From the NCBI GenBank assembly GCA_934339005.1, contig CAKRHR010000006.1, positions 29,817 to 93,816 of the forward strand: a stretch of 64,000 nucleotides of DNA, written 5' to 3'. This document shows, piece by piece, positions 43,381-52,281 of this stretch. The DNA is from an uncultured Catenibacillus sp. Lineage in GTDB: Bacteria > Bacillota > Clostridia > Lachnospirales > Lachnospiraceae. The notes under the pieces are model-generated. The model saw only the letters and a program-made list of their open reading frames with translations. It searched no databases and was not told the origin of the DNA. The position numbers were made by a program, and so were the translations under genes. The stretch's first letter is position 1. The number at the start of each line of letters is the position of its first letter.

Positions 43381-44924
43381 AATTTGGATGCAAAGCAATC
43401 CGCAAGGGCACGCATATGTACCTGAAGTTCCTGTTCAAGTGCATGATTCTGCTTTTCTTTTGGCAGTGTGCTGTTTAAATCGTCCATGCGCATGCCAAGC
43501 ATGTAGGAAAGCATCGCCAGACGATTTAACTCGCATATGCGCTGTGCTCTTGGAAGCGCCAGCGCTTTGTCTGCATCACGACGGATTTCTTCAAGAATTT
43601 CTTCGATGAATTTCATCTGACGTTTCGCGCGGATCGGAAATACCCATGTATTTGCCGCCCATGCAATCGCTGCCCCGGCAATTGTATAAATCAGTCGCTG
43701 CCCAAGCATTACAAGATAATTTTCCTCCACAAAATTCAGTGCCAGTGCAGATCCTGTGATAAATGTCACCATAGACGCATAGCTTCCGGCACAGTATATA
43801 AGGAAATTAAATATCGTCATCAGGACAATTCGCGCAGGCACACCTTTGAAAATGGCAAATAATATAACACAAAGCATGAGTCCTGCAAGTGTTCCTGTCA
43901 TACGCTGCGCAATGCGACCCGATGTACGCTCATACAACGGAATCATCATAAAAAATACAGAAATTGTCAGCCAGTAGCTATTTGGCCAGCCACTCACATA
44001 TGCAAATACAAGACACGGCATAATGATACATACCTGTCTTAATGCAAAGCGCAGTCTGAAGGACCGGATATCCAGCCGGTTCGTGCGGATGTGCAGCTTA
44101 TGTGAAACTTCCTTTGGCAAATGCTTGATGGAGTTGTCATAGTCTTTGAGCAAATCCCGTAGCTGCGCTGCATCATCTTCTGAAATTAAATGTCCTGCGG
44201 TCTGAAATAATGCCACATACGCACAATATTGATTATCTCTGACTTCATTTCCCAGCGCTGAACGGTTTTGCGTGTATAAATTCTGGCATAACTGCCGGTT
44301 AATTTTACATAAATCATGCTGATGCTTTTGGATTTCTTCTATATTAAATAACTCCTTATCAAATAAATCACACAATCCTTCACACAACGTCAAACCTTCC
44401 TGAATCAACTGCTGCAATTTATCCGTCTGCGGCTTTTTAGTTATTTTATCCCAAAGGCGGAGCAAACCAAGAAACGCCACAATCACCAAAAATGCTGCCA
44501 CAAGTCCGCCAATACGCATCAGCAAGCCTTTTGGTGAGTCCAGCGTCACCGGTGAAATCTGGAAGAAAATCAACGCCATGCCCGCTGTAAAATAATTGTT
44601 TGGTGCAAATTCATCAATAAGTAAATACGCAATCCAGAAGAGTGCCACCGCATTGACAATAATACACAGCCAGACATTCACAAGAGCCACCAACGCCAGA
44701 CATGCCATAATGATATAGACGCCAAAGTTCTTAGCAAGGCAGCTAAAATCTTGCTTCATCTGATGCACACGCAAAAATGTCAGTGCCGCAAAAGGTGCAA
44801 TCATGGTATTTCCCATACCAAAGAAGAAATATTCTATTAAAAAAATTGCCGTCACAACAACCGTCGGCGCCCAGGCTTTTTTTATATAAAATATGATTTT
44901 ATTTTTCAAATCACGCACCTCCAT
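43374..44924 (-). CDS. FUSC-like (aromatic acid exporter type) membrane protein
   Basis: A 516-residue protein with two hydrophobic halves of about five or six helices each (residues 15-160 and 330-430), separated by a cytoplasmic helical domain of about 150 residues. The second half carries the FUSC-type YWLTISVFFMMIPLYERTSGRIAQRMTGTLAGL. Family members export aromatic carboxylates or related compounds. A short cytoplasmic tail follows. Regulation and substrate are unknown; it is divergent from the MarR/MATE pair. Confidence 0.8.
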   Translation of the reverse strand: MEVRDLKNKIIFYIKKAWAPTVVVTAIFLIEYFFFGMGNTMIAPFAALTFLRVHQMKQDFSCLAKNFGVYIIMACLALVALVNVWLCIIVNAVALFWIAYLLIDEFAPNNYFTAGMALIFFQISPVTLDSPKGLLMRIGGLVAAFLVIVAFLGLLRLWDKITKKPQTDKLQQLIQEGLTLCEGLCDLFDKELFNIEEIQKHQHDLCKINRQLCQNLYTQNRSALGNEVRDNQYCAYVALFQTAGHLISEDDAAQLRDLLKDYDNSIKHLPKEVSHKLHIRTNRLDIRSFRLRFALRQVCIIMPCLVFAYVSGWPNSYWLTISVFFMMIPLYERTSGRIAQRMTGTLAGLMLCVILFAIFKGVPARIVLMTIFNFLIYCAGSYASMVTFITGSALALNFVEENYLVMLGQRLIYTIAGAAIAWAANTWVFPIRAKRQMKFIEEILEEIRRDADKALALPRAQRICELNRLAMLSYMLGMRMDDLNSTLPKEKQNHALEQELQVHMRALADCFASKLI

Positions 44925-45123
44925 ATCTTTTTGCTCATTTTTTATACAATGATTCCCCTGATTTTTATATCAAAAGTTTTATGATACTTATATCATTGTC
45001 TATAGTATAGGCAAATTTTTGATGAAAGTAAACATGAAAGTCACCTGCCAAACACGCACACAGCCATAATCCAGGCAGCAGAATATACATATCGTATGAT
45101 TCCGATAATTGTCATTTTCATCC

Positions 45124-45173
45124 TTGACAAAAATCCGATTTCGGACTATAATAGTTTTGCATCCGATTTCGGA
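45124..45173 (+). promoter_or_regulatory. sigma-A promoter with two palindromic MarR-type operators
   Basis: TTGACA (45124-45129), 17 bases, TATAAT (45147-45152), both perfect consensus. The spacer contains TCCGATTTCGGA (45134-45145, arms TCCGA/TCGGA), and the same 12-mer repeats at 45162-45173, 28 bases further on. The flanking CTRTAAT is also duplicated. Autoregulation by the MarR protein encoded next is strongly implied. Confidence 0.85.
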
Positions 45174-45193
45174 CTGTAATATATTGATGCAAA

Positions 45194-45225
45194 GATGTCA
45201 GGGTCAAAAGATATTTTGCCCCTAT
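45194..45225 (+). repeat. dispersed repeat arm and hairpin, copy G
   Basis: GATGTCAGGGTCAAAAG then ATATTTTGCCCC: GGGTCAAAA pairs with TTTTGCCCC apart from one mismatch. It lies in the 5' untranslated region, one base before the AAGGAGG site of the MarR gene. Confidence 0.55.
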
Positions 45226-45239
45226 AAGGAGGTTTTTAT

Positions 45240-45695
45240 TTGATTACACAGAATAAACTCTCACTTTTATCTCAATTTAACAGTGCTTTAAAAGAAAATG
45301 ATGATATTTACCGCGGACTCTCAAAATTTTATGGATTATCTGAGTGCGCATTCTGGATACTATATACACTCAGGGTATCTGAAACACCTGTTACACAGAG
45401 TGATATTTGCGGCGTGATGTTTCAGCCAAAACAAACCGTCAATTCTGCCCTAAAAAAATTGGAAAACGAAGGCTATATCAATCTTAACAGTGCTGCCAAC
45501 AGACGATTTAAAGAAATTTTTTTAACAAAAACCGGTATCACTCTGGCGCAAAATACAGTTGACCATGTAATTCACGCCGAAATTGAAGCCCTGAGCACGA
45601 TGTCTTCTGAGGAGTTTACGAATTTCATGCAGCTTTTTGGAAAATTCACAAAAACGTTGAAGCATCAGATGGATAATCGTATTAACCACAGATAA
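45240..45695 (+). CDS. MarR family transcriptional regulator of the MATE gene
   Basis: A 151-residue winged-helix repressor read from TTG at 45240, with AAGGAGG seven bases before it. The DNA-binding part is SECAFWILYTLRVSETPVTQSDICGVMFQPKQTVNSALKKLENEGYINL followed by a wing with NRRFKEIFLT. A MATE efflux gene follows after 49 bases on the same strand, so it probably controls export in response to a toxic ligand. Its own promoter carries two palindromes. Confidence 0.9.
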   Translation: MITQNKLSLLSQFNSALKENDDIYRGLSKFYGLSECAFWILYTLRVSETPVTQSDICGVMFQPKQTVNSALKKLENEGYINLNSAANRRFKEIFLTKTGITLAQNTVDHVIHAEIEALSTMSSEEFTNFMQLFGKFTKTLKHQMDNRINHR

Positions 45696-45744
45696 TCAAG
45701 ACAATTTCAAATTTAGATAAATACAAGAAAGGACTTTATTTACT

Positions 45745-47076
45745 ATGAAGATTCAGTTATCAGATCATTTTACTTACAGGCGGTTACTTCGGTTCGTATT
45801 TCCGTCTGTGATTATGATGATTTTTACATCTATTTACGGTGTTATTGACGGCCTGTTTATTTCAAACTTTGTAGGCAAAACCTCATTTGCCGCAATTAAC
45901 CTTGTGATGCCATTTATCATGGTGCTTGGCGGTTTCGGTTTTATGATTGGTACCGGAGGCAGCGCTCTCGTTGCTAAGAAGCTAGGTGAAGGCGATGCTC
46001 AAAAAGCAAACCGGTATTTTTCCATGCTCGTCTGGTTTACACTGATTATCGGCATATTCTTTTCTATTATAGGCATCGTATTTTCACGCCCGGTTGCTTA
46101 TTTCTTAGGCGCAACCGAAAGTATGATTCGTGACTGCGTTCTTTATTCTCAGATCAGCTTCATATTTAATACATGCTATATGTATCAGAATCTGTTTCAA
46201 AGTTTTCTTGTGACAGCAGAAAAACCAAAACTTGGACTGATTTCTACTATCGCAGCAGGACTTACAAACATCGTACTCGACGCATTATTTATTGCTGTCT
46301 TCCACTGGGGTGTTTCCGGCGCAGCGCTTGCCACAGGTTTCAGTCAGTGTGTTGGTGCAGCAATTCCTTTTATATTTTTCGCACGAAAAAACGACACACC
46401 GCTACACATCATCCGTACAAACCTCGAACTGCATGTCCTGCTTAAAACATGCAGTAACGGTGTATCTGAACTTTTAAATAATGTAGCATCATGCATCGTT
46501 GCCATAATGTACAATTTCCAGTTACTGCGTTTTATTGGTGAAAATGGTATCGCCGCTTACGGTGTTTTAATGTATATCCAGTTTATTTTTGTAGCAATTT
46601 ATGTAGGCTATGCCATCGGTAGTGCCCCAATTATCAGTTATCATTACGGTGCACAAAATCACAATGAGCTTAAAAATATGCTAAAAAAGAGCAGTCTTTT
46701 AATGGGTATTTCAGGTATCTGTATGACGATACTTGCACAGTTTCTTGCAATTCCACTTGCCAAAATTTTCGTTGGTTACGATGCTGAATTGTTTTCACTG
46801 ACAGTACATGCCTTTAGAATTTTTGCATTTTCCTTTATTTTGTGTGGTATGAATATTTTCACATCATCCTTCTTTACCGCATTAAACAACGGTGTCGTAT
46901 CTGCGATTATTTCATTTTTAAGAACACTTGTGTTCCAGTTAATCTGCGTATTCCTGCTGCCAGTGATTTTTGATATTGACGGCATCTGGCTCGCCATTGC
47001 ATTTGCAGAAGTTTGCGCATTTATTATTTCACTGCTGTTCTTAATCGGGAAACGCAAACAGTATCATTACATATAG
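45745..47076 (+). CDS. MATE family multidrug efflux transporter
   Basis: A 443-residue membrane protein with twelve predicted helices in two similar halves (opening FPSVIMMIFTSIYGVIDGLFISNFVGKTSFAAINLVMPFIMVLGGFGFMIGTGGSAL). This is the NorM/DinF-like fold that exports cationic drugs using Na+ or H+. It is the second gene of the MarR-controlled unit and is followed directly by a terminator. Confidence 0.95.
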   Translation: MKIQLSDHFTYRRLLRFVFPSVIMMIFTSIYGVIDGLFISNFVGKTSFAAINLVMPFIMVLGGFGFMIGTGGSALVAKKLGEGDAQKANRYFSMLVWFTLIIGIFFSIIGIVFSRPVAYFLGATESMIRDCVLYSQISFIFNTCYMYQNLFQSFLVTAEKPKLGLISTIAAGLTNIVLDALFIAVFHWGVSGAALATGFSQCVGAAIPFIFFARKNDTPLHIIRTNLELHVLLKTCSNGVSELLNNVASCIVAIMYNFQLLRFIGENGIAAYGVLMYIQFIFVAIYVGYAIGSAPIISYHYGAQNHNELKNMLKKSSLLMGISGICMTILAQFLAIPLAKIFVGYDAELFSLTVHAFRIFAFSFILCGMNIFTSSFFTALNNGVVSAIISFLRTLVFQLICVFLLPVIFDIDGIWLAIAFAEVCAFIISLLFLIGKRKQYHYI

Positions 47077-47080
47077 ACAT

Positions 47081-47126
47081 AAAAAGAAGTTCCGGACACA
47101 TTTTTTTGTCTAGAACTTCTTTTTAC
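47081..47126 (+). terminator. terminator after the MATE gene
   Basis: AAAAAGAAGTTC pairs with GAACTTCTTTTT (47114-47125), and GGAC/GTC pairs inside around a T7 loop. Five T residues end the stem. Confidence 0.85.
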
Positions 47127-47272
47127 AGTTAATGATACTTTCATGTCAGATATAAAATTTCTTTTATCCTGACAACGATGTTTATCCTGATACTCTCTAA
47201 TTCTTTTTTTCAAATATTTTTATACTTGCTGGCAGGCTTTGGATTAACCTTCAACAAGTGAATAACTTTGCA

Positions 47273-47810
47273 TTATGCTTCAGCCTTTGACTGTGTTTCC
47301 TTTTCCCACAATTCTTCCGCTACCGGTTTCCAATGCTCTGCATATTTATCGCATTTTGCGCACAAATGCTCTGCACTTTCCGGTGACTGAAGGTCTGTTG
47401 AATGGGCCTGTGTTTTCTCCACCATTTCTCTTAAACAGTGTGGATTTTCAAGCATTGGACATGGTCTGAGCATGTTTTCATTAAACGGCTGTCCATCATG
47501 ATATGCCATGAAAATCGGTCCCTGCAAAGCTTCCAAAAGTGTCTGCTTACGGATATTGGAATCTGAATAATGGATAAATACACATGGATCAACGTCACCA
47601 TTGGCATTAATATGCAGATATCGTCTGCCGCCTGCGATACATCCGCCAACGTACTGGCCATCGTTTTGGAAATCCATGGCAAATAATGATTTTTCTGAAC
47701 GATAACGGCGAAGTCTGTAAAACATTTCTTTTCGCTGCTCAGGTGTTGGCAGCAAATCTACGACTGCATCATTGCCAACCGGCATATAATGAATATTCCA
47801 CAGATTTTGA
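47273..47810 (-). pseudogene. 5'-truncated radical SAM/SPASM protein remnant
   Basis: The open frame (up to 47842) encodes 189 residues that match only the C-terminal part of a larger radical SAM protein: YMPVGNDAVVDLLPTPEQRKEM, then YVGGCIAGGRRYLHINANGDVDPCVFIHYSDSN, a SPASM-type cysteine region. The N-terminal radical SAM domain with its CX3CX2C is missing. Just upstream the sequence becomes the start of a TetR gene on the other strand, so the break is at about 47800-47815. It is therefore a deletion remnant, although the remaining frame is intact and not riddled with stops, which suggests a recent event or retained use. Confidence 0.7.
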
Positions 47811-47828
47811 TAAAATGAGGTGTATCTT

Positions 47829-48404
47829 ATGGACAGACGCATAGCAAAGACACGGGAAGCTATTCAAAACGCTTATTTTTCACTTCTCGCTGAAGACAAT
47901 ACACATATTACAATTGCAGAAATTGCTCGCAGAGCCAATATTGACAGAAAAACTTTTTATCTCCATTACGAGTCAGTAGATGATATTGTCAAAAAGACTT
48001 GCATAGAAAAACTCCAGGACTTAAATAAACGCCTGGAGTTACAAGGTTACTATAAAAATCCGTATGACACGGATAAACTTTTTAAAATTTTTAACGGACT
48101 GCTTTCAGAGGAAGTTGATTTGTACCGCCAAATTGCGCGGCATCCAAATCACTATTTTTTCTGGAATGAAGTTGAAATAATTCTTGCTGACGCTATAAAA
48201 AATGTATCATATAAGTATCTTTCCAAAACTTCAGACAAACCGGACAGTTCAACAAAAAAGCTGGATGTGTACGCCCGTTTCTGCGCCGCCGGTATCATTC
48301 ATGTCTACCTCGCCTGGTTTAAGGGCAACCTGGATATGACAATGGAAGAACTCGGCCAGACTATCAGTGATTTTGCGGCAATTCAATCTTTGAAGAATAT
48401 GTAG
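47829..48404 (+). CDS. TetR/AcrR family transcriptional regulator
   Basis: About 191 residues from the ATG at 47829, with GAGGTG seven bases before it. The helix-turn-helix is ITIAEIARRANIDRKTFYLHYESVDDIVKKT. The C-terminal part is the TetR_C_8-like domain found in DhaS-type regulators. The divergent neighbour is a truncated gene, so its original target may have been lost. The stop codon lies in a small tandem repeat. Confidence 0.88.
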   Translation: MDRRIAKTREAIQNAYFSLLAEDNTHITIAEIARRANIDRKTFYLHYESVDDIVKKTCIEKLQDLNKRLELQGYYKNPYDTDKLFKIFNGLLSEEVDLYRQIARHPNHYFFWNEVEIILADAIKNVSYKYLSKTSDKPDSSTKKLDVYARFCAAGIIHVYLAWFKGNLDMTMEELGQTISDFAAIQSLKNM

Positions 48405-48446
48405 TCACTGAATAATATGTAGTCGCTGAATAATATGAAGTCAATC
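48396..48446. repeat. 18-bp tandem repeat at the end of the TetR gene
   Basis: AATATGTAGTCACTGAAT at 48396-48413, AATATGTAGTCGCTGAAT at 48414-48431, and a partial third unit. The first copy includes the TAG stop. Confidence 0.85.
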
Positions 48447-48508
48447 TGCCGACTGTTTTCCAAATTCCTGTATTTGATTGCAAAGTTATCTATGAAATTT
48501 TATGCATC

Positions 48509-49141
48509 TTAAATACGTTTAGCGCAAATATCTGCCAGACAACATCGGTCACAGTATGGTGTTGTTCTGGCGGTGCAGACTGCGCGGCCATGCTCTACAA
48601 ATCGGTGACATAAATCACTGCCCTCCTGGGGCGGAATGATTTTCCAGAGCGCCATCTCAACTTTTTTCGGGTCTTTAATGCCATCCACAAGCCCGATGCG
48701 GTTTGTCAGACGAATGCAATGCGTATCAGTGACAATTGCCGGTTTGCCAAACACATCTCCCATGATAAGGTTCGCACTTTTTCTGCCGACGCCCGGAAGC
48801 TTTAATAATGCATTAAAATCATCCGGCACATTGCCGCCATATTCATCCCGAAGCATCTTCATGCAGGCACTGATATCCCTGGCCTTGCTTTTGCCAAGTC
48901 CGCACGGTCTGACAATTCGCTCAATATCTTCCACATCTGCTTCAGCAAGCGCGTCAATTGTCGGATATTTTGCATATAAATCCTGTACAACTACATTCAC
49001 TCTGGCATCTGTGCACTGCGCAGCCAGCCGCACACTGACAAGCAGCTTCCACGCCTGATTGTAATCCAATGTACAGTCTGCGTCAGGATATTCTCTTTTT
49101 AAACGTTCTATCACTTCTAATGCTAATTCTTCTTTTGTCAT
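48509..49141 (-). CDS. nth: endonuclease III
   Basis: A 210-residue base-excision repair glycosylase/AP lyase. The helix-hairpin-helix LPGVGRKSANLI holds the catalytic lysine, and VTDTHCIRLTNRIGL the catalytic aspartate. The C-terminal cysteines CTARTTPYCDRCCLADIC form the 4Fe-4S site, but the first spacing is seven residues instead of the usual six. Everything else is standard. Confidence 0.96.
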   Translation of the reverse strand: MTKEELALEVIERLKREYPDADCTLDYNQAWKLLVSVRLAAQCTDARVNVVVQDLYAKYPTIDALAEADVEDIERIVRPCGLGKSKARDISACMKMLRDEYGGNVPDDFNALLKLPGVGRKSANLIMGDVFGKPAIVTDTHCIRLTNRIGLVDGIKDPKKVEMALWKIIPPQEGSDLCHRFVEHGRAVCTARTTPYCDRCCLADICAKRI

Positions 49142-49188
49142 ATACGATTACATCCTTATCTGTTTGTTTTGTAAAATTTCTTTATCTT

Positions 49189-49255
49189 GATATAAGTGTC
49201 AAAAGTCTAAATTGCGATTGTGCTTGCACAAATAAGTTCTTTAGACTTGCAGTGT
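49189..49255 (+). repeat. dispersed palindromic repeat, copy H
   Basis: GATATAAGTGTCAAAAGTCT, inner hairpin TTGTGC-TT-GCACAA, then TTTAGACTTGCAGTG. AAGTCTAAA and TTTAGACTT are an exact nine-base inverted repeat. It lies in the gap between divergent nth and hydE, 47 bases above the nth start. Confidence 0.8.
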
Positions 49256-49457
49256 TTCTTAATATCCCTAGTATAAATTATCTATGCTTTGCCGTCAATT
49301 CCATCATTGCAGGTGGTTGACTTTACCAACACCCACACGGTATAATTTTTATAAATTGATGACTATTTATAAAAATATAAAATCAAAAATGTAAAAAAAC
49401 ATCACACCATAAATGAATAAATCAGCCGTCAAACGGCAGAAAAAAGGACTTAAAACC

Positions 49458-50501
49458 ATGACTGTTATAGAAAAATTAATCACACAACATACATTATCAA
49501 AAACTGAATATATCGAGCTTTTAAACAAATGGCAGGAGCCGGATGTTCAAAAAAAGTTGACAGAAGAGGCCGCCGCGCTCAGGCAAAAATATTACGGAAA
49601 CAAGGTTTTTGTACGTGGTCTGATTGAATTTACGAATTACTGTAAAAACAATTGCCTGTATTGCGGTATTCGCAGGGATAACCACCAGGTTGAACGTTAT
49701 CGTTTAACTATGGAAGAAATTCTTGAATGCTGCGAACAGGGGGCTGAACTTGGTTATCAGACATTCGTATTGCAGGGTGGCGAAGACCCATATTTTACAG
49801 ATGAGCGGATGGTGGAGATTATCAAAGCTATCAAGGCAAACTATCCAAATCATGCTTTGACCTTATCCATTGGCGAAAAAAGTTATAACACTTACAAGAA
49901 ATTCAAAGATGCCGGGGCTGACAGATATCTTCTGCGCCATGAAACAGCAAATGAGGCACATTATCAGAAACTTCATCCAAGGGAAATGAGCTTGCGCAAC
50001 CGTATGCGCTGTCTTTATGATTTAAAATCTCTTGGTTTCCAGACCGGCGCAGGTTTTATGGTTGGCGCACCGGGACAAACGATGGAAACATTAGCAGATG
50101 ACCTTATCTTTTTACAGGAACTAAAACCTGAAATGGTTGGCATCGGCCCATTTATCCCACATCACGAAACACCATTTGCACATGAGCCTTCCGGCAGTGT
50201 CGAACTGACATTATTTTTATTATCTGTCATTCGTATCATGCTGCCATCTGTACTGCTGCCCGCAACAACCGCCCTTGGCACGGCTGCAGGTGACGGCCGG
50301 GAGCGCGGCATGCTTGCCGGTGCCAATGTGGTGATGCCAAACCTTTCACCGGTAAAGAACCGCAAAATGTACGAGCTTTATGACAATAAAATCTGCACTG
50401 GCGACGAATCCGCCCAATGCCGCATGTGCCTGGAACGCAGAATGTCAGGTGTTGGATTTGAAGTTGTCAGTGACAGAGGGGATTTTGTCAATTTACATTA
50501 A
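49458..50501 (+). CDS. hydE: [FeFe] hydrogenase H-cluster radical SAM maturase HydE
   Basis: 347 residues from the ATG at 49458, after AAAAGGAC; an upstream in-frame ATG at 49413 is less likely. The radical SAM motif CKNNCLYCGIR (CX3CX2C) follows GLIEFTNY near residue 60. VLQGGEDPYF, the GAGFMVGAPGQT barrel strand and a C-terminal CXnC pair (CRMC) match HydE. HydE acts with HydF and HydG to build the diiron site of [FeFe] hydrogenase; neither partner is in the window. HydE is close in sequence to BioB and PylB, but the motifs here favour HydE. Confidence 0.88.
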   Translation: MTVIEKLITQHTLSKTEYIELLNKWQEPDVQKKLTEEAAALRQKYYGNKVFVRGLIEFTNYCKNNCLYCGIRRDNHQVERYRLTMEEILECCEQGAELGYQTFVLQGGEDPYFTDERMVEIIKAIKANYPNHALTLSIGEKSYNTYKKFKDAGADRYLLRHETANEAHYQKLHPREMSLRNRMRCLYDLKSLGFQTGAGFMVGAPGQTMETLADDLIFLQELKPEMVGIGPFIPHHETPFAHEPSGSVELTLFLLSVIRIMLPSVLLPATTALGTAAGDGRERGMLAGANVVMPNLSPVKNRKMYELYDNKICTGDESAQCRMCLERRMSGVGFEVVSDRGDFVNLH

Positions 50502-50523
50502 ATTAGCGGTATCAAAATAAGTC

Positions 50524-50584
50524 TTGCTTCTTTTAAATGTTTATAGTATAATAGCGTTATCACTTTGACGCGTTGAAGTCAAAG
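50524..50584 (+). promoter_or_regulatory. sigma-A promoter and downstream inverted repeat
   Basis: TTGCTT (50524-50529), 17 bases, TATAAT (50547-50552). CTTTGAC at 50563-50569 and GTCAAAG at 50578-50584 form a perfect inverted repeat near +5 to +26, an operator or 5' hairpin. Confidence 0.65.
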
Positions 50585-50612
50585 AGTATAACAATAGATT
50601 GGAGTACCTACG

Positions 50613-51587
50613 ATGAAAGAATTATCAAAGTTAATGGATTTTCGTCCGGATATTAAGGTTCTGGATGCAACATTAAGAGATGGCGGACTGGTGAATGATT
50701 TTTATTTTACAGATGAATTTGTAAAAGCACTGTATCAGGCAAATATCAAAGCCGGTGTTGATTATATGGAATTTGGTTATAAAGCAGCGAAGGATATGTT
50801 TGACGTCAATAAATTTGGCAAATGGAAATTCTGTGACGATGATGATATTCGTGAAATCGTCGGTGATAATAACACAAATCTTAAAATTGCTGTTATGGCA
50901 GACGTTGGCCGATGCAATTATAAAACAGATATTTTACCGAAAAATGAAAGCCCGATTGACCTTGTTCGTGTGGCAACATACATTCACACAATCCCTGCTG
51001 CCGCAGATATGATTGAAGATGCCGCTGCCAAAGGTTACGAAACGACATGCAACATCATGGCGATTTCCCAGGCTCAGGAAAATGATGTGCGCACAGCCCT
51101 TGAGATTATCGGTCAGACATCTGTTGACGCATTTTATGTTGTTGACAGTTATGGTTCATTGTATCCTGAACAGATTGCCCGAATTTCCGACCTCTATTTA
51201 AATATCGCTGCCAAATACGGCAAAAAAGTCGGTATTCACGCACATAACAATCAGCAGATGGCATTTGCAAATACAATCGAAGCTGTCGGTGACGGTGTGG
51301 ACTGGTTGGACGCCACATATCTTGGCATGGGCCGCGGTGCCGGAAACTGCGCAATGGAGATGCTGCTTGGTTTCCTTAAAAATCCAAAATACAAAGTTTA
51401 CCATGCATATAAATTTGTTGAGCAGTACATGCAGAAACTTCGTAATGATGGTATTGTCTGGGGCTATGATTTACAGTATTTAATGACAGGTCTGTTAAAT
51501 CAACACCCTCGCACAGCCATCGCTTTCACAAATGAAAAACGTACTGATTACTCCGAGTTTTACAACGAACTTACAAAACTTGACTAA
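50613..51587 (+). CDS. DRE-TIM metallolyase (HMG-CoA lyase-like aldolase)
   Basis: A 324-residue TIM-barrel enzyme. LDATLRDGGLVNDF holds the catalytic Arg and metal-binding Asp, VDSYG and GIHAHNNQQMA give the remaining metal ligands. This places it with HMG-CoA lyase/4-hydroxy-2-oxovalerate aldolase type enzymes. The exact substrate cannot be fixed and no partner dehydrogenase is adjacent. It has its own promoter and terminator. Confidence 0.8.
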   Translation: MKELSKLMDFRPDIKVLDATLRDGGLVNDFYFTDEFVKALYQANIKAGVDYMEFGYKAAKDMFDVNKFGKWKFCDDDDIREIVGDNNTNLKIAVMADVGRCNYKTDILPKNESPIDLVRVATYIHTIPAAADMIEDAAAKGYETTCNIMAISQAQENDVRTALEIIGQTSVDAFYVVDSYGSLYPEQIARISDLYLNIAAKYGKKVGIHAHNNQQMAFANTIEAVGDGVDWLDATYLGMGRGAGNCAMEMLLGFLKNPKYKVYHAYKFVEQYMQKLRNDGIVWGYDLQYLMTGLLNQHPRTAIAFTNEKRTDYSEFYNELTKLD

Positions 51588-51635
51588 ATACGGATTAATT
51601 TCGTTAAATTTATTTTGTTTTTCTCTTTTTCAAAT

Positions 51636-51700
51636 AAACACAAGGACAGGTTCATTATCTTCTGATTTTGAACCTGTCCTTGTGTTTACATTTATTTTTT
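51636..51700. terminator. strong bidirectional terminator
   Basis: A perfect 19-bp stem pairs 51636-51654 with 51669-51687 and is followed by a T-rich run. It separates convergent genes. Confidence 0.92.
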
Positions 51701-51761
51701 ATGTTTCATTTTTTATCTATCTTTTCCAATCCCCATTTGATTTGTATCATCAATCTAACTT

Positions 51762-52118
51762 TTATATTTGCTCAATTTCTTTCCCAAGCCGCTTCTGCTC
51801 TTTTTTCATTTCTATGACATGTCGTATAGCCATCACCGGATGGTAAAATATCATTCTCGGACCTGAAAATTTCATGACCTGACGAATTTTTTCACGCATT
51901 TCAGGTTTATAGCAATGCACTTTGCAGTTTGAGCAAAATGTTTTTGTTTCCATGAACGGACAATGTTCACTGCGTGCCTGCGCATAATCTTTTAACTGCG
52001 CACATTCAGGACACAAATCATTGTCCTTTGTGCTGTGCTGTTTGTGGCAGTACAGCGTAATCATCTGCGACACAACATATTTTTCCCACTCACGCTTTGT
52101 CTCTATTGTTTTTGACAT
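51762..52118 (-). CDS. YgbA-like (nitrous oxide-stimulated promoter family) protein
   Basis: A 118-residue cysteine-rich protein. It has LYCHKQHS, LCPECAQLKDYAQAR, HCPFMETKTFCSNCKVHCY and the conserved VMKFSGPRMIFYHPVMAIRH. These features define the YgbA_NO family, linked to nitrosative stress in other bacteria. The many cysteines suggest metal or iron-sulfur binding. The role here is unknown. Confidence 0.85.
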   Translation of the reverse strand: MSKTIETKREWEKYVVSQMITLYCHKQHSTKDNDLCPECAQLKDYAQARSEHCPFMETKTFCSNCKVHCYKPEMREKIRQVMKFSGPRMIFYHPVMAIRHVIEMKKEQKRLGKEIEQI

Positions 52119-52160
52119 TTATATATCCTCCATCTCTGGTTGTTTTACTATTAAGATCAT

Positions 52161-52262
52161 CTTTCACTGATGTATCATTTTATTGTTAAACCATTTTTCA
52201 CTGATGAATTGCTTTTTACCATGAATACATTTTCACTGATTAATCATTTTGTTATTAAAACA
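52161..52262. repeat. three 34-35-bp imperfect tandem repeats
   Basis: TTTCACTGAT recurs at 52162, 52196 and 52231, with the following ATCATTTTRTTATTAAA similar in the first and third. The array fills most of the gap between the two neighbouring minus-strand genes. Confidence 0.75.
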
Positions 52263-52281
52263 GTTATTAGGGGTTAATTTT

